Shown: piece after piece, positions 7,078 to 15,143 of the stretch
Numbering within the stretch: position 1 is the stretch's first letter
How the letters are laid out: every line of letters begins with the position of its first letter
NCBI GenBank assembly: GCA_938041635.1
Contig: CALIAD010000131.1
Span: 1-28,495, forward strand
Direction of reading: 5' to 3'
Source of the DNA: an uncultured Atopobium sp.
GTDB taxonomy: Bacteria > Actinomycetota > Coriobacteriia > Coriobacteriales > Atopobiaceae
Length of the DNA stretch: 28,495 nucleotides
Made by a program: the position numbers and the translations under genes
Notes under the pieces: model-generated
Databases searched by the model: none
What the model saw: the letters and a program-made list of their open reading frames with translations, nothing else
What the model was told of the DNA's origin: nothing

Positions 7078-7926
7078 ATGCCATCTATTGATGTAAAAAA
7101 GAACTCAAAGATCTTTATCGGAGTAGGCGCAGTTGTATTGTTTGCTCTTGGTATTGTCATCGGTCGCTTCCTTCTGGGCGGTGGCGGAGCTACTGGTTCT
7201 TTGAACGGTCGCACCACACTTTCTGAGGGTGAGCTCAACACTCCTATTGCTTCTTATACCTATAACGGTCAGACCAAAGAAGTAACTGCTCGTGAGGTTA
7301 TTGAGAACACTTCCGGTCTTGACGCAGCAAAGCAGTCTGACGGCACCTATGCTGTTCCAGCAGCCGATAAGATCATTGGCTATGTTCGCAATGCTCTTGT
7401 TGTTGCTGAGGCTCAGAGCAAGGGTATTACCGTCACTGATGACGAGGTCAACAATTACATGCAGACCAACTTCAAGACTACTGATGTTAGCCAGGTTGCT
7501 TCTGCATACAAGCTCTCTGAAGATGTTGCAAAGAAGCTCATCCATGATGCTGTCATCATGAAGAAGTATCGTGATAACGTTCTGACTACAACGCTTCCAG
7601 ATGCTCCACAGGCACCAACTGCACCTGAGGACGGCAACTCTGAGACTACAAGCCAGGAGTACGCTCAGTACATCATTGGTCTTGCTGGTGATGAGTGGGA
7701 TGCTAAGAACAACACTTGGGCTTCCCAGGATGGCGATTACTACAAGCAGCTCTCTGCTTACTCAATCTCCAACGATTCTGCTTCTTATGCAGCTGCTCAG
7801 ACCGCTTATCAGGTTGCAATGAGCAAGTACTCTGCTGTTGCAAGCAAGGCATCTCAGGAGTGGTCGCAGAAGATTAACGAGATTCTTGGTAAAGCATCTA
7901 TTGCTGTTTACTCTCTTGCTCTCTAG
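7078..7926 (+). CDS. Membrane-anchored SurA-N-like extracytoplasmic protein
   Basis: A 282-residue protein with a short basic N-terminus, one membrane helix (about 12-33, IFIGVGAVVLFALGIVIG), a Gly-rich linker and an extracytoplasmic part. The segment at about 75-160 resembles the N-terminal domain of SurA/PrsA chaperones: VAEAQSKGITVTDDEVNNYM is the typical helix-turn around a conserved GI-V-DDEV pattern. No rotamase (parvulin) domain follows; the rest is Ala/Ser/Tyr-rich and helical. It may be a secretion chaperone or a wall-associated protein. I chose ATG 7078 because GAAAGG (7065-7070) is well placed as SD; ATG 7063 has none. The next gene starts 13 bases after its stop. Confidence 0.7.
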   Translation: MPSIDVKKNSKIFIGVGAVVLFALGIVIGRFLLGGGGATGSLNGRTTLSEGELNTPIASYTYNGQTKEVTAREVIENTSGLDAAKQSDGTYAVPAADKIIGYVRNALVVAEAQSKGITVTDDEVNNYMQTNFKTTDVSQVASAYKLSEDVAKKLIHDAVIMKKYRDNVLTTTLPDAPQAPTAPEDGNSETTSQEYAQYIIGLAGDEWDAKNNTWASQDGDYYKQLSAYSISNDSASYAAAQTAYQVAMSKYSAVASKASQEWSQKINEILGKASIAVYSLAL

Positions 7927-7939
7927 GATCTGAAACGCA

Positions 7940-9130
7940 ATGAAAGTTGCTATTAGCGCTTGTTTACTTGGCCTCCCCGTCAGATATGACGGAGGGGCCA
8001 AGCCTGTTTCCGCAGTACAAAGGCTGGCTCAAAAAGTAAGCGTCACAAAGATTTGCCCCGAGACTTCCTCGGGCCTTCCTGTGCCTCGTCCACCCGCTGA
8101 GCAGCGAGAAGGACGCGTTTGGCTCAAGGATGGCTCGGATGTTACAGAAGATTTTGAACGTGGATCTAAGATTGCTCTTAGTGCTGTTACGTCTTCTGAC
8201 ATAACGCTCGCCGTTTTGAAGGCAAAAAGCCCGTCTTGTGGCGTGCATGAGATTTATGATGGTACGTACTCAGGAAAGCTTGTTTCTGGCGAGGGAACAC
8301 TTACTCGTCACCTCTTAGAGGAGGGGATTTGCGTGGTTACCGAGAAAACCATTGAGAATGTAAGCCCATCTGTTGAGCATCCTGTTGCTCTTATTTTGGG
8401 AACCGGACTTGGTCATCTTGCTGATTTGGTAAAGCCAGTCCGTCGTATTGATTATCGTGACATTCCAGGTTTCCCTGTTGACGCTTCTCCTATGGCTGGT
8501 CACAGCTTTGAGGCAACTATTGGTACTATCGACGGCGTGCCTGTAGTTGTTTATCCTGGTCGTGTGCACCTCTATCAGGGTTATTCTGCAGCTGAGGTAA
8601 CCTCTCTTGTTCAACATGCTCATCACCTGGGCTGCAAAGATATTATTTTTGCAGGTGCAACAGGTGCTGTTTCTGGAAACGCAAAGACTGGTCTTGGCGT
8701 TATTACTGATCAGATTAACCTCACGGGAACCAATCCGCTTGCAGAGTGGGCAGGCCTTCGCGATGTCGAGACCCCATTTGTAGATATGAATGATGCCTTC
8801 TCGCCTTATCTAAGAACGCTTGCACGTGGCGTAGCGGATGACCTTAAAATTGAGCTCAATGAGGGTGTTTTTGCTGGTCTTTTGGGACCAAACTTTGAGA
8901 CTCCTGCAGAGGTTGCTATGCTTCGCAGCTTTGGCGTCTCATACGTTGGCGTTTCCACAGCTCTTGAAGTCATTATGGCTCGCGCTCTTGAAATGAATGT
9001 GTTGGCTCTGACGCTTGCAGCAAACCCAGCTGGAGCTCACGGAACTACGCATAAGAGCGTTCAAGAGGCATCTGAGAAGTATGCAAATGATCTTGAGCGC
9101 CTTGTTCGTGGTGTTCTCGGGCTTCTTTAG
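7940..9130 (+). CDS. Fusion of DUF523 (TudS-like) domain with purine nucleoside phosphorylase
   Basis: A single 396-codon frame encodes two enzymes. Residues 1-140 are a DUF523 domain with the three Cys expected to hold a [4Fe-4S] cluster: C8 (ISACLLG-PVRYDGG), C39 (CPETSSGLPVPR) and C100 (KAKSPSCG). A DUF523 member, TudS, removes sulfur from thiouracil. Residues about 145-396 are a class I trimeric purine nucleoside phosphorylase: GTGLG at 154-158 (phosphate loop), H210 in GRVHLYQGY, E320 in NFETPAE and N362 in AANPAGA. The usual TNAAGG stretch reads AGATGA, a divergence that may alter base or ribose contacts. PNP splits purine nucleosides into base and ribose-1-phosphate. The fusion suggests salvage of thiolated nucleosides (inference). 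SD is weak; it likely shares a transcript with the gene before. Confidence 0.87.
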   Translation: MKVAISACLLGLPVRYDGGAKPVSAVQRLAQKVSVTKICPETSSGLPVPRPPAEQREGRVWLKDGSDVTEDFERGSKIALSAVTSSDITLAVLKAKSPSCGVHEIYDGTYSGKLVSGEGTLTRHLLEEGICVVTEKTIENVSPSVEHPVALILGTGLGHLADLVKPVRRIDYRDIPGFPVDASPMAGHSFEATIGTIDGVPVVVYPGRVHLYQGYSAAEVTSLVQHAHHLGCKDIIFAGATGAVSGNAKTGLGVITDQINLTGTNPLAEWAGLRDVETPFVDMNDAFSPYLRTLARGVADDLKIELNEGVFAGLLGPNFETPAEVAMLRSFGVSYVGVSTALEVIMARALEMNVLALTLAANPAGAHGTTHKSVQEASEKYANDLERLVRGVLGLL

Positions 9131-9139
9131 TATTTCTGC

Positions 9140-9168
9140 TTGAATAATACAGGGCTTCCCCGTATAGT
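9140..9168 (+). promoter_or_regulatory. Promoter of tRNA-Thr
   Basis: TTGAAT (9140-9145) and TATAGT (9163-9168) are separated by exactly 17 bases. They lie about 20 bases before the tRNA 5' end. Confidence 0.7.
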
Positions 9169-9187
9169 TGTTAGCGCGCTTTTGCAT

Positions 9188-9263
9188 GCCAGCATAGCTC
9201 AGTTGGTAGAGCACCGCTCTCGTAAAGCGGGGGTCATCAGTTCGATCCTGGTTGCTGGCACCA
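9188..9263 (+). tRNA. tRNA-Thr (anticodon CGT), CCA encoded
   Basis: The acceptor arm GCCAGCA (9188-9194) pairs with TGCTGGC (9253-9259), followed by discriminator A and an encoded CCA. The D arm contains AGCTCAGTTGGTAGAGC. The anticodon stem is CCGCT/AGCGG around loop CTCGTAA, with anticodon CGT at 9221-9223. The T loop is TTCGATC. It reads ACG codons. Confidence 0.96.
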
Positions 9264-9272
9264 TCAACTACT

Positions 9273-9299
9273 AATAGCCGCCTTGTGCGGCTATTTTTA
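9273..9299 (+). terminator. Rho-independent terminator of tRNA-Thr
   Basis: AATAGCCGC (9273-9281) and GCGGCTATT (9287-9295) form a perfect 9-bp stem with a 5-base loop. The 3' arm runs into a T tract. Confidence 0.85.
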
Positions 9300-9381
9300 T
9301 GCCTATCTAAATCCATGTGAAACAACTGCAACGTGATGGGTATAGACAAAGTAGTAGTAATTACTAACAAAAGGAGTTTTT

Positions 9382-9699
9382 ATGGCTACTCAGAATCTTG
9401 AGCTTTTCTATAAGCCAACCTGCCCATACTGCCACAAGGTCATGTCCTTTATGGAGCAGAACAACATTGAGCTTCCTATGCACGATATCGTTGCTGATGA
9501 CGCAGCTCGCGAGCGCCTTATTGAGGTTGGCGGTAAGCGTCAGGTCCCATGTCTGTTCATCGACGGCAAGGCAATGTATGAGTCCGGCGACATCATCAAT
9601 TACCTTTCTGAGGTCTTCCACGTTTCTGGTTCAAACGATGATTCAGACGATGGTTCCGCTGCAGCTGCTTGCACCATCGGCGGTGCTTGCTCCTTCTAA
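9382..9699 (+). CDS. Glutaredoxin family protein
   Basis: A 105-residue thioredoxin-fold protein. The redox motif CPYC is at 14-17 after LFYKPT, followed by the cis-Pro loop VPCLFIDG and GDIINYLSE. CPYC glutaredoxins reduce disulfides or mixed disulfides. The last 20 residues are an Asp/Ser-rich then Ala/Cys-rich tail (AAAACTIGGACSF) not part of the basic fold; its two Cys could take part in redox exchange or metal binding. SD AAGGAG precedes ATG closely. The gene is flanked by the tRNA terminator and its own strong terminator, so it is monocistronic. Confidence 0.9.
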   Translation: MATQNLELFYKPTCPYCHKVMSFMEQNNIELPMHDIVADDAARERLIEVGGKRQVPCLFIDGKAMYESGDIINYLSEVFHVSGSNDDSDDGSAAAACTIGGACSF

Positions 9700-9750
9700 G
9701 ATCGTTGCCGAGAAATCCGTCAAGCAGTAGGTTTTCTCGCCTTATGAACA

Positions 9751-9789
9751 AAAATCCCTCTGTTCCAATGTATGGAGCAGAGGGATTTT
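9751..9789. terminator. Bidirectional terminator between glutaredoxin and flippase
   Basis: AAAATCCCTCTG (9751-9762) pairs with CAGAGGGATTTT (9778-9789), and the stem continues with T-G and TCCA/TGGA to give 17 bp around a 5-base loop. T runs on both strands let it serve the convergent genes on each side. Confidence 0.85.
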
Positions 9790-9838
9790 GCGTTAGAAAA
9801 CGGGGTAGTTTATGGCTCTTCAGTCTTGACCACGTTGG

Positions 9839-11272
9839 TTAGCTCTTTAGGCGTGCTACGGCGTATTCGCTGATGAGCAGTAAGAAGAGGATAAGGATGG
9901 ATGAGAAGCTGCCGATAACTGCACCGTTAAGGCCAGTAAAGCTGACCATCATCCAGATAATGGGGATGGATACAGCAAATGAAATGAGGTAGGCGCGCGT
10001 AACGGCTTTTTGAACTCGCATGATCGTGATGAGCTGGTACAAAAAGTCAATTGCAGCACAAAGTCCACCCGTAGCCACCATAATGCGCGCAAGTCCACGA
10101 TATTGCTCAAAATCCACGCCATACAAGAAGCCGTTAAGAGGAATGCCAATGAACTCGACAAATGCAGCAGTACCAATGGTGACTACGGCAATGGCTCCAA
10201 ACATTGCAAGTACAATTACGCCAAAGCGTTTCTTATGAGCGGGATTATGAATTGAGGTTTCTAGCAAACTAGCAAGTTTGTAGAGCTGTGGTCTGTAGAT
10301 GAGCGTAGAGATCATCAAAATAGTGTGAGCTGGGAAATAAAGTGCGTTGAAGTACAACTGATTGCTGTAAGAAAGCGTGCCTTCCATGGCAAACTTTGGC
10401 AAAGAGTCAATAAGGTTGTACAGGAAAAGCGCCAAAAAGAGAGGCCAGCACTGTACAAAGATATCTTTGATGTTTGCAAGTTTGATGCGCACGCTTTTAT
10501 CGGTCTCAAGAATAGCTAGGGGAGCAGAAACAAATACCAGGGTGATAAGAGCACAAATGCCCATGCTCCAGCTTGCCCATACAAGATTTCTGGTAACAAA
10601 TAACACAACACTAAAGAGAATAAAACTGGCACTACACCTGAGAGCCTGACTGAGTCCTGCGAGGTAGAGTTTGTCTTTTTGCTGCAGACGTCCTTCGTAG
10701 ACATCAGCCATACCGTCAACTGCCCTAAAGAGCAAAGCTCCCGTGCAGATAGAAAACATGGGCTCGGTGTATCCTTTAAAGAAGCACCAAATAAGACCTG
10801 CTAGTACCATGACAACAACGGTAGCTGCGCGTTGAATCTGGTAATCAGAAAAACTACGTTGTTCAGCTATGTCGGAAACTTGATACGTGCGAACACCGTA
10901 TTGGGCAATAAATAACAAAAGCGTTGCCACAACAAATGCCATGGAGAAAAGTCCTGCTTGTTCAATGCCAACAAGCTGAGAGCAAACAACAGTTAAAAGC
11001 GGGAAAAGTGCACCCCAGGCACCTTGTCCAAGTGCATTGAAGAGATAATCCTGGGACGTTTGATGTGCCAAGTATTGCTCGTCTTGATTAGCAATATCGC
11101 CAGAAACCACGGCAGAAAGAAGCCTGGTCCACCATGTAACCACAATGCCAGGTTGACCCCCGTTTGTGCGCGAGTCATCAAGCTCATAGCGAGGTGTGCG
11201 AAGACGCTCTACCTGCTTATGTACGGAAGAATTGTTGTACGCAGTACGACTTTTCTTGAATGGATTGAGCAT
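9839..11272 (-). CDS. Polysaccharide flippase-like membrane protein (Wzx/MATE-like)
   Basis: A 477-residue polytopic protein with about 12 hydrophobic segments, such as LFPLLTVVCSQLVG, SILILFLLLISEYAVA and IMVATGGLCAAIDFLYQLI. Length and helix pattern fit the polysaccharide-transport branch of the MVF/MATE exporters that move lipid-linked sugars across the membrane for capsule, teichoic acid or wall glycan. The first 70 or so residues are hydrophilic and lie before the first helix, longer than in typical Wzx. No glycosyltransferase gene is adjacent, so the cargo is unknown. It stands alone on the minus strand, divergent from ppc, with its promoter in the shared 180-base gap. Confidence 0.75.
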   Translation of the reverse strand: MLNPFKKSRTAYNNSSVHKQVERLRTPRYELDDSRTNGGQPGIVVTWWTRLLSAVVSGDIANQDEQYLAHQTSQDYLFNALGQGAWGALFPLLTVVCSQLVGIEQAGLFSMAFVVATLLLFIAQYGVRTYQVSDIAEQRSFSDYQIQRAATVVVMVLAGLIWCFFKGYTEPMFSICTGALLFRAVDGMADVYEGRLQQKDKLYLAGLSQALRCSASFILFSVVLFVTRNLVWASWSMGICALITLVFVSAPLAILETDKSVRIKLANIKDIFVQCWPLFLALFLYNLIDSLPKFAMEGTLSYSNQLYFNALYFPAHTILMISTLIYRPQLYKLASLLETSIHNPAHKKRFGVIVLAMFGAIAVVTIGTAAFVEFIGIPLNGFLYGVDFEQYRGLARIMVATGGLCAAIDFLYQLITIMRVQKAVTRAYLISFAVSIPIIWMMVSFTGLNGAVIGSFSSILILFLLLISEYAVARLKS

Positions 11273-11309
11273 GTAAAACCTAAAATCTTCTTTAACGTGG
11301 CCAGAAACT

Positions 11310-11321
11310 TTGATATATCAA
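11310..11321. promoter_or_regulatory. 12-bp perfect palindrome upstream of the flippase gene
   Basis: TTGATATATCAA lies 38 bases before the flippase start codon, in the flippase 5' region. It could be an operator; no regulator is identified. Confidence 0.35.
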
Positions 11322-11371
11322 TTTTTATTTGTTATATCGATTGTAGTCCACGATGTACATTAGGTAACAGA

Positions 11372-11400
11372 TTGACAAACAATCGTGCGAAGATTGTTAC
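11372..11400 (+). promoter_or_regulatory. Candidate ppc promoter with an inverted repeat in its spacer
   Basis: TTGACA (11372-11377) is a perfect -35 box. With a 17-base spacer the -10 would be TGTTAC (11395-11400), which is weak. AACAATC (11378-11384) and GATTGTT (11392-11398) form a perfect 7-bp inverted repeat that fills the spacer and reaches the -10. A protein bound there would control ppc and perhaps the divergent flippase. Confidence 0.5.
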
Positions 11401-11453
11401 AAAAGGGTATGGTAGATAGTACGTATTCTGAGTCATGTGACGAAAGGATGAGC

Positions 11454-14321
11454 ATGGCAGGCAATCCTCAAGATTCAAATCTAGAGTCCAGCAATGCTTC
11501 TTTTGACGAGAAACCCATCGATGGCGCAACAACTTCTGAAGTAGCTCAGTCGCTTCTTGAACGACGCGGGAATGAGATTGCTGCTGCTCGTACCCTTATT
11601 CAAGCGCTTAAAGCGCCAGCTCCTCTGCGCGATAACCTTACCTTCTTTTTGCGTTTGGTAAGAAAGGTGCTTGCTGAGTACAATCCAGATCTTCTTACTA
11701 GTTTTGACACGTTGTTGGTTGAGGCAATTAAAGCTGGACCAGATGATTTGTCTACAACTCGCGCACCTTTGCTGCTTGAGGCAATCAATGCGGTACTCAA
11801 AGTAGATTCAGAGAAGGAATCGCTTAATGCTTTTCTGCGTTTTGCTTCTACCATTGACAACCTAAGCATGGAAGACTCCGTACTTCTTATGCGTGCGTTT
11901 GTCACCTTCTTCCACTTAGCAAATCTTTGTGAAGAGAATTATCGCGTTACCAGCCTGCGCTCTCGTGAGGCTTCTGTTGATCCATCTTCTGCAGAAGACC
12001 CTATCAATGAGATAACCGTTGCATATAGACAGCTTATTGACGAGTGCGGTGAAGAAGAGGCAAAAGCACGTCTTAATCGTCTTGAGTTCCACCCCGTCTT
12101 TACCGCGCACCCAACTGAGGCTCGTCGTAAAAACGTTGAGCGCCGAATCCGTACCATCTCAGAGCTTCTTGATGAGCGTCAGAGGCTTGGTGGTCCTGCT
12201 CGTGTGGAAAACGAGCGTCGCATGCTGCAAGAGATTGACGGTCTATTCCGTACGTCTCCTATCGGTCATAAAAAGCCAACTCCTTTGGAGGAGGCTGATA
12301 CTGTCCTCAACATTTTTGATACCACCCTTTTTGAGATGGTTCCTTCGGTATATCGCCGCTTTGATAACTGGGTGCTGGGAGAAAACGCTGGTTGTGTGTC
12401 GCCTGTCTGCCCACCATTTTTCCGTCCAGGTAGCTGGATTGGCTCCGACCGCGACGGTAACCCTAATGTTACCGCCCTGGTTTCTCGCCAAGTTGCCGAG
12501 AAGTACCGTGTACACGTATTGCAGGCACTGGCTCGGGCTACCAAGGAAGTCAGTCGAGGCCTGACGCTTGATGGTATTTCTACTCCAGCTTCGCCTGCGC
12601 TTGTCAATCTTTGGGCACAGCAGGTAGAAATGAGCCAGGCCCTGACCTCTAGGGCTATTGATAAGGCTGGGTCTGAGTTGCACCGTGCGGCAATGCGCGT
12701 CATTTCTGGCCGACTCAGCGCCACCATTGAGCGCAATGCTGACCTGATGTATCAAAACGCTGAAGAGTTTATTGCTGATCTGCGTGTTATTCAGGATTCG
12801 CTGGCTCAAGCGGGGGCTTTCCGTATTGCCTACGGTCCTGTTCAGAAGCTTATCTGGCAGGCTCAAACTTTTGGCTTCCACTTGGTAGAGATGGAGTTCC
12901 GTCAGCACTCTTTGGTGCACAAGCGTGCACTTGCAGATATTGAGGCACACCCCTCAACTGCCGAGAAACCCGCCAAACTTGATGCTATGACGCAGGAGGT
13001 GCTAGACACCTTCCGCTCCATTGGATCAATTCAAAAGAAGAACGGCATTAACGCTGCTCGTCGCTATATTATTTCGTTTACGCAGTCTGCTCAGGATGTT
13101 GAGAATGTCTATAAGCTTGCACGTCTAGCGTTTGCAAATGAAGAAGACGTTCCTGTACTAGACGTTATTCCACTCTTTGAGCAAATTGAAGACCTTGAGA
13201 ACGCTGTTGCTACACTTGACCAGGTAATTCAGCTTCCTGAGGTACAGACACGCCTTGCTCAGACAGACCGCAAGCTTGAGGTTATGCTGGGCTATTCCGA
13301 TTCCTCAAAGGACGAGGGTCCAACTACGGCAACGTTGGTACTGCATAAGACCCAGGCTGCTTTGGCAGAGTGGGCAGAGAAGAACTCCATTGACCTCATC
13401 TTGATGCATGGTCGTGGCGGTGCAGTTGGTCGTGGCGGCGGTCCTGCAAACCGTGCTGTTCTTTCTCAGCCCAAAGGCTCAGTCAACGGTCGCTTTAAAC
13501 TTACTGAGCAAGGAGAAGTTATTTTTGCTCGCTATGGTGACCCAACGCTTGCTCGCCGTCACGTAGAGTCTGTTGCTGGAGCAACACTACTTCAGATGGC
13601 ACCTTCTATTGAACAGAAGAATACCCAGACAGACGTGAAGTTTGCTTCGCTCGCTTCTGAGCTTGATAGGGCCTCCAAGCAGCGTTTCTTGGAGCTCATT
13701 CACTCCGATGGCTTTGCTGAGTGGTTCTCGGTTGTTACCCCTCTGACAGAGATTGGTCTTCTCCCCATTGGTTCAAGACCTGCAAAACGTGGCCTGGGCG
13801 CCAAGTCTCTTGATGACTTGCGTGCTATCCCCTGGATTTTCTCGTGGTCACAGGCTCGTATCAACCTGGCTGCTTGGTACGGACTGGGTAGTGCCTGCGA
13901 GGCAGTAGGGGATATTGAGCGTCTCCGTGAGGCATATAGAGAGTGGCCGCTGTTCACTACGTTTATCGACAACATTGAGATGTCAATCTCCAAAATTGAT
14001 GCTCGTATTGCAAGACTTTATCTGGCTCTGGGTGATCGTCCTGAACTTTCAGAGATGGTTCTTTCCGAGATGGCTCTCACACGTAAGTGGGTGCTGGATA
14101 TTACGGGAAATAAGTGGCCGTTGGAGAACCGTCGTGTGCTTGGTCCTGTTATCCGCCTGCGTCTGCCATTTGTTAATATTCTCTCGGTTACGCAGGTGCA
14201 TGCCCTGTCTGAGCTTCGTATAAGGGATGACATGCTTACTCCAGAGGAACGTGCAAACATTACGTATTTGATTTTGTGCACCGTGTCTGGTGTTGCCGCA
14301 GGTCTGCAGAATACGGGCTGA
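11454..14321 (+). CDS. ppc: Phosphoenolpyruvate carboxylase
   Basis: A 955-residue enzyme that converts PEP and bicarbonate to oxaloacetate, the anaplerotic route into the C4 acid pool. The catalytic His219 lies in FTAHPTEARR. Other signatures are EMEFRQHS, YSDSSKDEGPTTA near residue 613, the HGRGGAVGRGGGP loop near 652, KLTEQGEVIFARYGDP, and a C-terminal VAAGLQNTG. The family end is usually MRNTG; here Gln replaces Arg, while the Asn of the aspartate-inhibitor site is kept. The N-terminus is about 80 residues longer than in the E. coli enzyme and Ser/Asp-rich. I chose ATG 11454 because GAAAGG (11442-11447) is spaced 6 bases from it; ATG 11448 directly abuts it. GTG 11385 overlaps the promoter repeat and is unlikely. 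Confidence 0.96.
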   Translation: MAGNPQDSNLESSNASFDEKPIDGATTSEVAQSLLERRGNEIAAARTLIQALKAPAPLRDNLTFFLRLVRKVLAEYNPDLLTSFDTLLVEAIKAGPDDLSTTRAPLLLEAINAVLKVDSEKESLNAFLRFASTIDNLSMEDSVLLMRAFVTFFHLANLCEENYRVTSLRSREASVDPSSAEDPINEITVAYRQLIDECGEEEAKARLNRLEFHPVFTAHPTEARRKNVERRIRTISELLDERQRLGGPARVENERRMLQEIDGLFRTSPIGHKKPTPLEEADTVLNIFDTTLFEMVPSVYRRFDNWVLGENAGCVSPVCPPFFRPGSWIGSDRDGNPNVTALVSRQVAEKYRVHVLQALARATKEVSRGLTLDGISTPASPALVNLWAQQVEMSQALTSRAIDKAGSELHRAAMRVISGRLSATIERNADLMYQNAEEFIADLRVIQDSLAQAGAFRIAYGPVQKLIWQAQTFGFHLVEMEFRQHSLVHKRALADIEAHPSTAEKPAKLDAMTQEVLDTFRSIGSIQKKNGINAARRYIISFTQSAQDVENVYKLARLAFANEEDVPVLDVIPLFEQIEDLENAVATLDQVIQLPEVQTRLAQTDRKLEVMLGYSDSSKDEGPTTATLVLHKTQAALAEWAEKNSIDLILMHGRGGAVGRGGGPANRAVLSQPKGSVNGRFKLTEQGEVIFARYGDPTLARRHVESVAGATLLQMAPSIEQKNTQTDVKFASLASELDRASKQRFLELIHSDGFAEWFSVVTPLTEIGLLPIGSRPAKRGLGAKSLDDLRAIPWIFSWSQARINLAAWYGLGSACEAVGDIERLREAYREWPLFTTFIDNIEMSISKIDARIARLYLALGDRPELSEMVLSEMALTRKWVLDITGNKWPLENRRVLGPVIRLRLPFVNILSVTQVHALSELRIRDDMLTPEERANITYLILCTVSGVAAGLQNTG

Positions 14322-14409
14322 TGTTACACCGCTTGCCGTAAGCTTGAGTAAACAAATGTTTATGTTTACGTAAAACTAGTATTACCTGAAATAAAGTTGT
14401 AATATTCAC

Positions 14410-14453
14410 AAGGCGAGAAACCACTGGTAGACAGGGTTTCTCGCCTTATTTTT
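14410..14453 (+). terminator. Rho-independent terminator after ppc
   Basis: AAGGCGAGAAAC (14410-14421) pairs perfectly with GTTTCTCGCCTT (14436-14447), followed by ATTTTTA. The loop is 14 bases. Confidence 0.85.
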
Positions 14454-14474
14454 ACTTTAATTATTAAATGAAAG

Positions 14475-14505
14475 TTGAATTACCTTAACTTTTAGTTGAT
14501 ACTAA
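14475..14505 (+). promoter_or_regulatory. feo operon promoter overlapped by a DtxR-type palindrome
   Basis: TTGAAT (14475-14480) and GATACT (14498-14503) are spaced by 17 bases. TTAGT-TGAT-ACTAA (14492-14505) is a perfect 5-bp inverted repeat covering the -10. TTAG...CTAA palindromes are the core of sites bound by iron- or manganese-dependent DtxR-family repressors, and iron repression of feo is the usual logic. No such regulator is in the window. A further small hairpin (14526-14540) lies in the leader. Confidence 0.55.
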
Positions 14506-14561
14506 TGAAGTAAAAGTTCGAAAGAGCAAACTTAGTTTGCCTACGTTATTTTGGGGGATGC

Positions 14562-14828
14562 ATGGATACAGAAAAGACCTCACAGGGTCCTGCGAATTCT
14601 GGTCCAGTTCTTCCTCTTGCCATGCTTGGTGAGGGAGAGACTGCGTTGATCGTAACGGTTAAGGGTGCTTCTGATCTTCGCCAGCACCTCTCAACACTTG
14701 GTTTTGTTGAGGGCGCCGAGGTAAAGGTTATTTCACGTGTCAACGGTGACGTTATTGTCAGCGTTAAGGGCGCACGACTTGGACTGAACCGTCAGATGTC
14801 GTCGCACATCATGGTTTCTCCGCTCTAA
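14562..14828 (+). CDS. feoA: FeoA domain protein (first of two)
   Basis: An 88-residue protein with one SH3-like FeoA domain (about 16-86). Visible signatures are LAMLGEGETALIV, the helix LRQHLSTLGFVEGAEVKVIS and the closing GARLGLNRQMSSHIMV. FeoA is a small cytoplasmic partner of the ferrous iron transporter FeoB. A 16-residue hydrophilic N-terminus precedes the domain. GGGGGA is the SD. It opens the feo operon; the second feoA follows after 69 bases. Confidence 0.9.
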   Translation: MDTEKTSQGPANSGPVLPLAMLGEGETALIVTVKGASDLRQHLSTLGFVEGAEVKVISRVNGDVIVSVKGARLGLNRQMSSHIMVSPL

Positions 14829-14897
14829 ACACTTTGTTGTATTGCGCTGCTGGTAAAACCCGTGGCTTTTAATACGTGTTTCGATGAAAGGAAGGTT

Positions 14898-15143
14898 ATG
14901 GCAACTCTGAAAGAAGTTAAGGTGGGGGAGAGTTGCACGGTTGCTGCGCTAAAGGGTGTAGGCGCCGTGAAACGTCGCATCATGGACATGGGCCTTACTA
15001 AGGGTACTGAGGTTCACGTCAAAAAGGTAGCACCACTGGGAGACCCAATTGAGCTCACAGTTCGTGGCTACGAGCTTTCTATCCGCAAGGATGAAGCTGC
15101 AAGCATTGAAGTAGTAGACGTTCACAAGGTAGAGGAAGCCTAA
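14898..15143 (+). CDS. feoA: FeoA domain protein (second)
   Basis: An 81-residue FeoA protein, closer to the standard FeoA than the first: LKEVKVGESCTVAALKG, RRIMDMGLTKGTEVHVKKVAPLGDPIEL, and RGYELSIRKDEAASIEV. I chose ATG 14898 because AAAGGAAGG (14887-14895) lies just upstream; an in-frame GTG at 14862 has no SD. Its TAA shares one base with the feoB ATG (TAATG), which points to translational coupling and a fixed ratio to FeoB. Two tandem FeoA proteins before FeoB suggest different partner or regulatory roles. Confidence 0.93.
   Translation: MATLKEVKVGESCTVAALKGVGAVKRRIMDMGLTKGTEVHVKKVAPLGDPIELTVRGYELSIRKDEAASIEVVDVHKVEEA

Noticed and set aside
7940..9130. Assembly error joining two genes
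   Set aside because: The frame is unbroken, the linker (about 130-148) is plausible and no second SD or stop is seen between the domains.
8939..9370. 143-codon minus-strand frame over the tRNA
   Set aside because: Its SNQDRTDDPRFTRAVLYQL stretch is the well-known spurious translation of a tRNA gene in reverse.
12243..12950. 235-codon minus-strand frame within ppc
   Set aside because: Antisense to conserved PEP carboxylase sequence, with no promoter or SD.
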